Assembly: GCA_002811645.1 (NCBI GenBank)
Contig: PDIP01000013.1
Location: forward strand, 19,742 to 83,741
Direction of reading: 5' to 3'
DNA from: Corallochytrium limacisporum
Lineage: Eukaryota > Opisthokonta
DNA: 64,000 nt
Positions 41,785 to 50,280 of this stretch are shown here, in pieces (position 1 is the first letter of the stretch; each line of letters opens with the position of its first letter). The notes beneath the pieces were generated by a model. The model was not told where the DNA came from. It saw nothing but the letters and a program-made list of their open reading frames with translations, and ran no database searches. The position numbers were made by a program, and so were the translations under genes.

Positions 41785-42005
41785 CAGTGGCTGACGGGAA
41801 TGGAACCGTCCGATGGCTTGCTGTGGTGGCACAAGTACAACGGCGCTGCGAGGGCCGGCAAAGGCTGGGAATCGGTTACGGTGCGCACCCGATCTCTGGG
41901 TAAACTAAACCCGGTGCTTGTCTCCTGAGGAGACACCCGACCAGTTCGGTCAGCTGTGAATAACACCATCGCCACGGAGTGCATGACCATGGCTTGGTCA
42001 TTTCA
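41785..42005 (+). ncRNA. Candidate structured RNA (strand and class uncertain)
   Basis: This stretch is unusually dense in short perfect hairpins: GACGG/CCGTC (41793-41810), CTGGGT/ACCCGG (41896-41914), a seven-pair hairpin with arms TGTCTCC and GGAGACA around a TGA loop (41919-41935), GACC/GGTC (41939-41951), and TGACC/GGTCA (about 41984-42000). No tRNA, rRNA, SRP, RNase P, U3 or snRNA signature could be matched, although a CTGTGAATA word occurs as in human SRP RNA. It could also be 5' UTR structure of the bicupin gene that starts at 42125. Confidence 0.22.
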
Positions 42006-42124
42006 CTGGGATATGGTGCAAGGATCCATGAAGCTGTTGATCAATCTCCAAGGCTGTGCCCGTCGGGTACTTAAGGGACAGGGATTGAGACCCCTGTTGA
42101 GTCGAATATGTACGTATTATTAAG

Positions 42125-42940
42125 ATGATGTTTCCTAGGAGCAGATCGTTGTCACGACTAGCGTACCAGTCTCGGAGCTTATACACTAGTGTAAGACACA
42201 CAATGAAGGTAAACGCAGAGTTTGGAGAAGTTGCCACAGTCAAGTTTGACGAGCAAAAGTACATTCCATCGCCTGCCTTTGGTGTTGATCGGTTTATGCT
42301 CGATCGAGTTGGTGGCGAAAAGGCCCGGGCCACTACCATCGTTCGCTACAAGCCGAACAGCAAGTTTCCGGAGCACACGCACATTGGTGGCGAAGAATTC
42401 CTCGTACTTGAGGGCAAGTTTCATGATCAGTTTGGATCCTTCGGTGAAGGTTACTACGTACGCAATCCAATCGACAGTGTTCACGAACCCTGGGTAGAGG
42501 GCGATGGCTGTACCATCTTTGTAAAGTTGCTGCAGATGGCTGACACTGGTGAAGGCACTGATCCTTTGCACATCGACACAAAGAAGGCCAAGGAGGATGC
42601 TGTAGAAGGCCCCTTGGGCAAGACTTCGATGCTCTACACGAACGAAAAGACAGGGGAGAAGGTCGAGATGCATTGGATTGAGCCCAACACAGAGATTCCA
42701 GTCGATGAAGCTGCAGCAAACGGTGAGGAAGTTCTCGTTGTTGAAGGATCCCTTACAGCAGGTTCTGAATCCGGTGAATACACTAAATGGGGCTGGTTGC
42801 GCTTTCCGGTTGCAAAGGGTGCTCCGGAGGATCGCGAGAAGCTGAACTCAGGCCCAAAGGGCGTCCAGATCTACCGCAAGACCGGTCATCTCACAACGAA
42901 TGCTATGGACATGGAGAAGATCAAAGTCAGTGATGACTAA
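42125..42940 (+). CDS. ChrR-type cupin domain protein, two cupin repeats
   Basis: A 271-aa protein. The first 26 residues are basic and Ser/Arg-rich without acids (MMFPRSRSLSRL), a possible mitochondrial presequence; a second in-frame ATG lies at residue 27. The first cupin (about 45-140) has all metal-ligand positions, H84-x-H86, E90/E91 and H120, in a form like the bacterial ChrR anti-sigma cupin (FPEHTHIGGEEFLVLEG, YYVRNPIDSVHEPW). The second half (about 155-250) repeats the pattern (ANGEEVLVVEG) but has lost the histidines. Bacterial ChrR cupins bind zinc in photooxidative-stress control; the eukaryotic role is unknown. An AATAAA signal lies 36 bases past the stop (42976). This is possibly a bacterial acquisition. 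Confidence 0.82.
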   Translation: MMFPRSRSLSRLAYQSRSLYTSVRHTMKVNAEFGEVATVKFDEQKYIPSPAFGVDRFMLDRVGGEKARATTIVRYKPNSKFPEHTHIGGEEFLVLEGKFHDQFGSFGEGYYVRNPIDSVHEPWVEGDGCTIFVKLLQMADTGEGTDPLHIDTKKAKEDAVEGPLGKTSMLYTNEKTGEKVEMHWIEPNTEIPVDEAAANGEEVLVVEGSLTAGSESGEYTKWGWLRFPVAKGAPEDREKLNSGPKGVQIYRKTGHLTTNAMDMEKIKVSDD

Positions 42941-43361
42941 AACGAAATAATGTTCGTGTGATGAAAGATTCCGGAAATAAAGAAATCCACCCTTGCCCGC
43001 TTTACTTGCGCTGTGGGTCCCTACTGTTGAATTCTTTAGACCACCGCCTCCCCCCTCTCCTTCCAAGCTCGCGGGGTTTGACAGGGGTCTGCCCATTGGG
43101 CCCCCCAACCCCCCCCCTGGGGAGGGGCGGGTCTCACGGTGTTTACGAAATTGTGGGTGCTCGCGCGGTGCGGATTGGGGTGGTGCGAAGAGTCACTAAA
43201 GCCTACAAACAATATTTTTGCGGCTCAGGTACATTGGACAGGGCTCGGGAGTTGTTCCTGGTGCGACAGACCATCGAAAGTGAACGTTCAAACGTGGATC
43301 TTGAGGAAGGAACTATAGAGCACAGGTCTTCGTGAGGCGTCCCACAGCGGGCTGAAAGACA
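42941..43361. other. Intergenic between bicupin and LipB genes
   Basis: A 421-base stretch with AATAAA at 42976-42981 and a C-rich/G-rich block at 43101-43129. No gene is seen. Confidence 0.6.
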
Positions 43362-44165
43362 ATGTCCCTAGCACCAAAATTGCGAGTGCGTTTCCTGGGC
43401 TGCGTAAAGTACCATGCAGCTCTTCAATTGCAGATGCGGATGGCCGAAAAATTGGCCACCGATCCAACAGCCGAGAACACAGTACTCCTCCTCGAACACT
43501 ACCCGGTTTACACTGGTGGACGGCGGTTGAAAAAGTCTCCCATGCTAGAATCCGAGGAAGCGCGCCTTACAGGCCTTGGCGCGGACTTCGCAATCCTCTC
43601 TCGCGGTGGAGATATGACATTTCATGGTCCTGGGCAATTGGTTGGTTATCCTATTGTCCGTATCGACGATTTCAAGGAAAAAGTACCCAAGCTCAGTGAC
43701 TACATGCATGCAATAGAGCACGGCACCGCAAAGACATGCTCAGATCTGGGAATCAAGGAGCCCCTAACGACGGACCATGACGCAGCTGGGGTATGGTTGG
43801 ACTATGAAGGAGTTCGAGCACGAAAAATTTGTGCCGTGGGTGTCCATGTTGGAAAGAACAATGTTGCTTCACACGGCTTTGCACTCAACTGCAACACAAA
43901 CTTAGACTGGTTCAACCACATTGTGCCTTGTGGCATTATGAACAAGGGAGTGACATCATTGTCTCAGGAACTGGGATCTAATGTGACAATCATTGATACC
44001 CTAGATGCAGCCATCAACGGACTTGCGGATGCTCTTGGCGTGTCACCGTCGAACATAACCCGGGAGAATTCCCACAAGGATGTGGAATGGGTGACAGTGC
44101 CTGAACGCTTCTACCCGAAAACTCCTTCTCTGCGTGCACAGATGGAACACAAGGGATTGAAATGA
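43362..44165 (+). CDS. Lipoyl(octanoyl) transferase LipB/LIPT2
   Basis: A 267-aa mitochondrial enzyme that moves the octanoyl group from acyl carrier protein onto lipoyl domains (first on GCSH in animals), the first step of lipoic-acid cofactor assembly. The fold motifs are clear: TGGRR near 51-55, SRGGDMTFHGPGQLVGYPI (80-98), the catalytic lysine ARKICAVGVHV (K155), and the catalytic cysteine in HIVPCGI (C190). Length fits the family (about 230-280). A basic start (MSLAPKLRVRFLG) may help import. The ATG at 43362 has the context GACAATGT. The stop lies 38 bp from that of the convergent gene at 44204. Confidence 0.93.
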   Translation: MSLAPKLRVRFLGCVKYHAALQLQMRMAEKLATDPTAENTVLLLEHYPVYTGGRRLKKSPMLESEEARLTGLGADFAILSRGGDMTFHGPGQLVGYPIVRIDDFKEKVPKLSDYMHAIEHGTAKTCSDLGIKEPLTTDHDAAGVWLDYEGVRARKICAVGVHVGKNNVASHGFALNCNTNLDWFNHIVPCGIMNKGVTSLSQELGSNVTIIDTLDAAINGLADALGVSPSNITRENSHKDVEWVTVPERFYPKTPSLRAQMEHKGLK

Positions 44166-44203
44166 TAATGTACAGAGAAATAGAGATTTAGTAATAGTGT
44201 TTT

Positions 44204-45217
44204 CTACATAAAGTCCACAATCTGACCGACCTTGTGTTCTTCAGCGGCAGCGAGCACAACGCCAGCAGTCACAACGTCTTGAATGGAAGTGCCTTCACAC
44301 TCAAAGAGTGTTGAGGTCAGGCCCTGTGCATAATGCTCATCGCCTATCTGTACCTTTACCTTACCGGACACCACATCTCCAATATTTCCAGCGTACCTGA
44401 CACTCCCAGGTGGTACTTTGAGCAGGTCACCGGCTTTGACATCTGCCATTGATAGAGCATCACTTACGACCAAGCAGGTCTCAACGACATCTTGCCCTAG
44501 CTCTTGCATTTCTGGTTTGAAACTACCAACCGCACAGATATGCGACCCTTTCTTCAACTTGCAGTTGCTAAGAACAGGTGAGTAGGCATTCGTGGCGGTA
44601 ACAATGATATCGGCGCTTCGATATGGCTCAGGGTCCCAACTGATTTGAACCTGCAAAGATTGCTCCAGAGACCGCGCTAAGTCTTCACCTTTTTGCTGGT
44701 TGCGGGTCCAAATCTTCACAAGTTTTAATGATTCCCGATACTTTTCAACCAATAGCTCTATGTGAAGCCTAGCCTGTAGACCACCTCCATACACTGCCAG
44801 GATCTCAGGAGGTGGCTGCTCTGTGCGCATCACCTCACAGCTAACGACACTGCCGGCAGCGGTGCGAATGGCGGTCAGGAAGGTTGCATCTAAAAGACCT
44901 TCGAGTACACCGGTCTCTGAGTTTATCATCTGAATAAATGCGGGTACTATCGGCCTACTGTGTTGCGCATTATCAGGTCTGACACTTGCAGTTTTGGCCC
45001 CAAGGTATGCAGGGGCCTTCCCTGGGTCCTCAGGAACAAATGCCGGTTTGAACAGCGTTGCCGCGCCGTTGTAGTGTGCAGATAAGTTTAAGACGGTTCT
45101 TGGAGGACAAAGTCCATCGTTGACCATGCTTTGGAACGCAGTTCTGGATGCAGACACCCAGTCTACTTTGTCCCTGAGTCGGACGACCTCACTGTCCTTT
45201 AGGATCCTAACTGGCAT
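44204..45217 (-). CDS. Ornithine cyclodeaminase / mu-crystallin family protein
   Basis: A 337-aa NAD(P)-dependent enzyme of the family that includes bacterial ornithine and lysine cyclodeaminases and mammalian mu-crystallin (ketimine reductase). It has a substrate-lobe N terminus (RTVLNLS-type strand, LGAKT, GVLEGLLDATFLTAIRTAAGS), a Rossmann dinucleotide motif VYGGGLQARLHIELL, then VTATNAYSPVLS, ICAVGSFKPEMQELGQDVV and GNIGDVVSGK. The exact substrate cannot be read from sequence; the usual ELD after the Rossmann domain is ELG here. The ATG at 45217 is used; the frame continues only to a TTG at 45232. Confidence 0.88.
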   Translation of the reverse strand: MPVRILKDSEVVRLRDKVDWVSASRTAFQSMVNDGLCPPRTVLNLSAHYNGAATLFKPAFVPEDPGKAPAYLGAKTASVRPDNAQHSRPIVPAFIQMINSETGVLEGLLDATFLTAIRTAAGSVVSCEVMRTEQPPPEILAVYGGGLQARLHIELLVEKYRESLKLVKIWTRNQQKGEDLARSLEQSLQVQISWDPEPYRSADIIVTATNAYSPVLSNCKLKKGSHICAVGSFKPEMQELGQDVVETCLVVSDALSMADVKAGDLLKVPPGSVRYAGNIGDVVSGKVKVQIGDEHYAQGLTSTLFECEGTSIQDVVTAGVVLAAAEEHKVGQIVDFM

Positions 45218-47053
45218 ACTCACAAAGTTCAATATTGGGTCTTCTCTCTGCCTCCCGCTTCAACCGGGACGTGATCCCTGATTGTGCAACCACCTTGGTC
45301 TGCATTCCTCACATACTCACTGACACCTCCGAAAAACCTCTTCCGATGTTGGTCCTTTTGGTGCAATGCCCTTTTTCTATCAACAACCTCGTCATGCGAT
45401 GTTCTGCCCGTTTTCCATTTTTGTGCCGCCACTGCAAAACTTTCCATACACAGGCAGACCGGGGACCCCGGGGCCTGATTGTGACGTTAATCCCAATAAT
45501 TACAGGGTTTCAGCTATTTTGTTCCGCGCCCTTTTCCACCAGGACTTTCGACCAATCACCACGCGAGACAACCCCAGTTTAGATCTTATTTGCTTCGCTA
45601 CCTCCGTCTCTCCCCCTCCCCCATCCTCTGCAACCCATAGCCCGCCGCCCCCTTGACCGAGCGAGTGTATGGAGAATATCACTGATATGTGCAGTATACA
45701 GAGAATATCCCATTATTTTACTTTTTCGGTAGACAAAAGAGAATATCACGATCTATCTTCTTTTTTAAGTTTACAGTGTGGCCAAGAAAGGTGGAATATC
45801 TCACTTTTTCCAGGTTTTTTTTTTTCATTTTCTTTGAGCGGCAATCGAAGAATACCGGTGTTATTAGTACCAAAAGTTTCAAAAACGCCCGGAATCGGTG
45901 GGAGAGGAGGAGGCCCCCTTCCCCAGTTATTTTCCGATGACGACCGAGGGGACTATCTGCTGGCCACCCCCCTCCTTTTTTGCCTACTGCCCTTCTGTCT
46001 TTTCCTTATCCTCCACCCCGCCTCACTGACTTAGTCAGTCAGATCGAGCTCTACCTAAAGTGCCGCCTTTATTGTGTTTCTCTTTAGTGTTTTGGGTGAT
46101 GTGAAATTTTCCGAGGTCGGGAAAAAGACACGGAGAGGGACGACGCCCGGCTCCTTCCCCCCTCCCTCCCCCAGGCCCGGCCTCTCTCCTGGACGCCGTA
46201 CATTCACTATGGCTTCTGCCCGCAGCCTTTTTGGTTGGTGTATACACCACCCCACACACCACAAACCGGCCCACTTTGGGGAAACGCGGGGGTGAAACGA
46301 CGGACGGACAGGACGACACCCTCCCCCCGGCCCGACTCCCCCGGGGAGGGGGGGGGGAACTGTGCTTCGGGAGGCCCCCAAGAGCCAGCGAGGGAGGGGG
46401 CGGCAATTAAAAGAAAAAGGTAACAAAAAAGAAATGACCAAAGATATTTGAAAATTAAAAACAAAAACATGGACAACCAACCACTAAGCTGGGGCCCACT
46501 ATGCCCCAATTTGCTTTTCTCAGCGCCAGGGGGCGGGGCGAGAGAGAGTGGAGCTGGCTCAGCCCGCGTCCTAACGAAGAGTCGCTTGACTACTGGAATT
46601 ACACCGCCGAATTCATGGAACACACGCGCAGATGCTAAAATCCGATGTCTTCGGCGGAGGAATAGGAAGCCGGTTCAATACAAAAGACCCAGAAAACAAA
46701 AGCCAAATAGGCCTCGTACGGCACGCACCCCTCTTCCCTAAATTTTCCTTTTTCATCCCGACCGCAGTCTCCCCTAACGACGATCATATGTTTTCTATTG
46801 AGCGCGCGAAGAGAGCAAGGAAAGGGGGGGGTTTGGACCTCCAAAATTAGAGGCGAAGCGGGCCCCCGTGGATTCGCCGCTTACTTTTCTTTTGTTATCT
46901 TCGTCGTTGGGAACCAAGGATAATTTAAGGTGCTTTTCAAGCCCCCCTCCCCCCCTTTTTCCGGCTCCCACTTCGCCATCTCTCTCTCTTTTCGTGTGTC
47001 TCAGTGTGTGCGCTTAGGCAAAGAAAAAATTGGGAGAAGCCACCGCTCAACGT

Positions 47054-47074
47054 CCCCCCCCCGGGGGGCGGGGC
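47054..47074. repeat. C-run/G-run palindrome (C9 G6)
   Basis: Nine C directly followed by six G and then CGGGG, in the intergenic region upstream of the Ras gene. Confidence 0.8.
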
Positions 47075-47387
47075 CAAGCGAAAGAATAAAAATGCAGAGA
47101 AATAAAGGCACAAGCAGGAAAAAATTGGCAAGGAAAAAGTCCAAGAGACGAGAAGAAGCCCCGATTGAGAGCAAGAAGAACCCAAAAAAAAAAGAAAGAG
47201 GCAAAGTGGGGTGGGGAGCAGGGAGAGGAGGGGGAGCCTCCACGACGGCGGGAGCGAATCCCCTCCCCGCGTTTTTTTTCCCGCAAATTAAGCGAATAGA
47301 AAATTCAAGAGCGGCGGAAAAAAAAAGAGAGAGGGAAAAACTTGCTGCGTCAGAAACTAAGCGTCCCATTCCTCGGAGAGGCCGCCT

Positions 47388-47417
47388 CCCCCCCGGGGGG
47401 GGTAGGGTAGGGTAGGG
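47388..47417. repeat. C7/G8 palindrome with TAGGG repeats
   Basis: Seven C, eight G, then three TAGGG units. The four G-tracts separated by TA are a textbook G-quadruplex-forming array and resemble interstitial telomeric repeats of TTAGGG type. Confidence 0.85.
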
Positions 47418-47983
47418 AGACGGGAGGGAAGGCGGCAGAAGGAGGCGGTGGGGGCGGTTGCGCTTTCTTCACGGGAGGTTAGCGACGCTTTTGGTAGAGA
47501 ATGTACCCGCCGCGATGGGGGGAACGGACGTGCGCCCTGCGGTTCCTCCCTGCTCCCAGCCTACCGCCGCCCCCCCCTCCACCATCGGAGCCGGGGAAAA
47601 GGGGGAGGCGGCGTAGGGACCACTGCGCCGGTTCTTGGGCGCAGTATCCGAGGGATTCGCGGAGTGTCGCAATTTGGCAGGGCGTGTGTGTTTATCCGGC
47701 GCGTTTCGGACCCAAGAAATAAACATTTTGTCTGGACTTTGCGTTTGGGCCATGATGGTTACGTGCAATGAGCAACGTTTTGGCCAAATGCGATACCTTT
47801 CGTTCTTTCTATTAACAGATATTTCAAAGTGGGCGTCTAATCAGATTGACTACAATGGAGGGTGTAAAAAGAATCGTTTGCGTTTGCGCGTCCCTTGAGA
47901 GCAATATTCGCAAGCCCGAGTAAAGATCGCAGAAAGCTGTAATTTAGGCCCAAGGTCTTGGAAAGCTTACTTACAAAGCAAGT

Positions 47984-48616
47984 ATGGCGGCCGTTTCTGA
48001 CGCCAAGGAAAACTACAGCATCGTCGTGGTCGGCGAAGGTGGTGTTGGCAAGTCTGCCTGCACACTAAACTTCATTCGGGGACAGTTCATCGAAGAGTAC
48101 GATCCCACGATTGAAGACTCATACTGTAAGTTTTCGGAAGTTGACGGGGTAAAGTCGAGCCTGGAGATTACCGACACTGCTGGTCAGGAAGAATACCGCG
48201 GCCTGTGGGGAGATAAATTTATGCGCAGCGGCGAAGGTTTTCTACTGGTGTACTCAATAACGCAGAAATCATCGTGGGAGAAGGTCAAGGATCTCTACGA
48301 ACAGATTCTGCGTGTCAAGGACACTGACAAATGCCCTGCAGTCATTATCGGAAACAAATGTGACTTGGAGGAGGACCGCGAGGTGTCTACCGAAGAGGGT
48401 GCGGAGCTCAAGGAGAAGCTCGGGGTGGATGCTTTCATGGAGACCAGTGCTAAAACTAGCAAGAATATTGAGGAGGCATTTATTACCATTGCACGGGCCA
48501 TCCGTGACTATCGCAAGGAAAAGGCGGCCCACGCACCACCGCCCGAGCCCGAACCTACCAATGGAACGGCAAAGGCGGAGAATGCCAAGAAGGGGAGATG
48601 CTGCCTGATTCTGTGA
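47984..48616 (+). CDS. Ras-family small GTPase
   Basis: A 210-aa signalling GTPase anchored to membranes. G1 is GEGGVGKSA, switch I/G2 YDPTIEDSY (T42), G3 DTAGQEE (Gln68, matching Ras Gln61), G4 NKCD and G5 ETSAK; all catalytic residues are present and Ras Gly12 and Gly13 are kept. Switch II reads EEYRGLWGDKFMR, one residue longer than EEYSAMRDQYMR of Ras. The C terminus CCLIL ends in a CaaX box (CLIL, X = Leu, so geranylgeranylation is likely) with a second Cys that could be palmitoylated. A Pro/Glu-rich segment precedes it. The context of ATG at 47984 is AGTATGG. It belongs to the Ras rather than Rho or Rab families; the exact subgroup is open. Confidence 0.93.
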   Translation: MAAVSDAKENYSIVVVGEGGVGKSACTLNFIRGQFIEEYDPTIEDSYCKFSEVDGVKSSLEITDTAGQEEYRGLWGDKFMRSGEGFLLVYSITQKSSWEKVKDLYEQILRVKDTDKCPAVIIGNKCDLEEDREVSTEEGAELKEKLGVDAFMETSAKTSKNIEEAFITIARAIRDYRKEKAAHAPPPEPEPTNGTAKAENAKKGRCCLIL

Positions 48617-48978
48617 GGAGCCAGAGTCATTACTGCTACCCACACTCCACTGTTCAAGGCGCTTCAAGAAAACATTTCCTTTGCATACATAACATGATTC
48701 CGGTCACCATGGGCAGTGTTGATGGCCCCTCGGAACCTTACTGTTCAACCCAGGTGTGGACCTTTTGTTGGGTTTTGATTCGATACCAGTTCATTGGTAG
48801 GTTCAAACTTCGGCACTGTCGTCGCCGGAGAGGGTGGATTTGCGGTGATATGGTGATAACAATTGTAAACATGGTCGTTTTGAATAGACTTACCTTTATA
48901 TTGACAGAGAGTATGTGCTAAAAGAGACGGTTCCCAGTGCTTGGAGGACAGCCGAGTGGACTTCACCATGAACTTGCC
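48617..48978. other. Intergenic, 3' flank of Ras gene
   Basis: A 362-base convergent spacer to the disrupted coiled-coil gene. No gene is seen. Confidence 0.6.
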
Positions 48979-49722
48979 TCAGCGAGTGCTGGCCGTCTTC
49001 TGGGTCGCGGGCAGAGGCGGCAAGCCTGCCTTCGTGCTGAACATGGCAATTTCATAACGAAGAGCGGCAATGCTTTGCTTCTGGTGTTTGACTTTTTTTA
49101 TCAGAGCACGCCGTTCGGCACCATGGCCACCTGGCGCGGCGGCTTCTGTCATGCTCGTAACGTCTACATTTCTCTGTGCGTCATCCAGGGTGATATGGAG
49201 GTCACGGTTTTGCGTGTGAATATCATCGAAGTCTTCCAGAGCCTTCAAATTCCTGGCACAGGAGAAGCACAGCATTGACACCCAGAAGCAGGGTCCGCTG
49301 TACTTCAATGCCCTCCCTCTGCAGTACCTGAACGGCAGAATCAAACTTACTGGCGAGATGGATGATGGTACTGACAATGCTCTCTATACGATGAATGAAC
49401 GGCACGGATGCACTGACACTCGTAAATATCGCGCTTCAATGGGTCCATGTCGCTGATCTTCTCTTCTTCAATGACTGACTCATTCTGGACCTCATCGTCG
49501 TCATCCTCACAGGTTTTCTCATCAACAGTTTCACATTTTGACTTTCCCGTTGTCTCCTGTGGTGTCATCATCATCAGCGTGGAACTTCCCCATTTCCTTG
49601 CGAACAGCAATATCTGTTTCAGACTTTGCCCGCTGCGACTCATCATTTGTGTCAAGGATATTGTGTCTCTTGTTTGGAAACAATGGATGTTCATCCTCGG
49701 TGACTTCATCATCAGTTTTCAT
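48979..49722 (-). pseudogene. Coiled-coil protein gene broken by three +1 frame changes
   Basis: Protein-like sequence runs 744 bases on the minus strand but through three frames in turn. It begins at the ATG at 49722 (acidic, Asp-rich, frame 1), passes to a second frame (acidic), then a third (a long amphipathic helix with VPFIHRIESIVSTI and QREGIEVQRTLLLG), then returns to the first (ALEDFDDIHTQNRDLHI to the stop). Each switch sits at a homopolymer (AAAA at 49536-49539, TTT at 49424-49426 and 49247-49249, minus-strand bases), and losing one base there would give about 246 aa. Alternatives: a real pseudogene; local sequencing indels; programmed +1 shifting; or an intron, since GTAAGT (about 49350) and TCTCCTGTGCCAG (about 49253) could splice frame 2 to the last frame. 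No family is recognised. Confidence 0.45.
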
Positions 49723-50280
49723 GTGGAACTTGAGATCATCTCACTGTTCGACCCGCGCTTGTGCGTCGGCCGGACTTAGTTACCCTGTTTCTGTGAAAGC
49801 AAATATCCCTTGGAATTTACGGACAAGATCTCTCGCCCTTCCTTATGAGAACCCGAAAGCTCTCTCGTATTTTCTCATTCGTTTTTTTTTCCGGTTGTGC
49901 CGCAGTTACGTCTCGTTCTCATAGTTTTTGGCCTGGATAGTTTTGGATTCTCTTGTGGCAATGAGATTTGGACAACCATTCCTTGCGGGAGGCTACTGAA
50001 CGTCACAGTGTAAGGCACAGGTTCGATTATCGTCTATGGGAGCGGGCCCCGTTGCACTGATGATACTAGTGCGTCATTAGTCTGTTGGGCGTTACATCGT
50101 TCTCAGCCTCACTCCAATTGAACTCACAGCTTCATCGGTAACGAGCAAGCCCTGAGAAGGGTGTTCACGTCGACTATTTGTTGCACATGAGAAAATGTAA
50201 GTTGCAATCAAGTCTATCGTGGCCTGTATCCATGTTCGTGGTCGGAGTACTGTAGGACCGAACAATCACTGCCATTCACC
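49723..50280. other. Divergent intergenic region upstream of glutaminase gene
   Basis: A 558-base region, presumably the promoter of the glutaminase gene (+) and of the disrupted gene (-). There is no other gene. Confidence 0.6.

Larger units (their letters stand above)
45218..47983. other. 2.8-kb intergenic region
   Basis: No gene is recognised. It holds several C/G-run palindromes (46338-46358, 47054-47074, 47388-47402), a telomere-like G tract (47395-47417), T-rich and purine-rich blocks, and a possible 5' UTR intron acceptor (TTCTATTAACAG ending near 47818) before the Ras gene. Confidence 0.55.

Noticed and set aside
41896..41914. ACTAAACCC in a hairpin loop as a telomerase-RNA template
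   Set aside because: It would encode only about one TTTAGGG-like unit and does not repeat; no other telomerase RNA feature is visible.
41784..41990. 68-codon frame on the - strand
   Set aside because: It lies in the hairpin-dense segment and has no domain; its openness is probably a byproduct of RNA-like base pairing.
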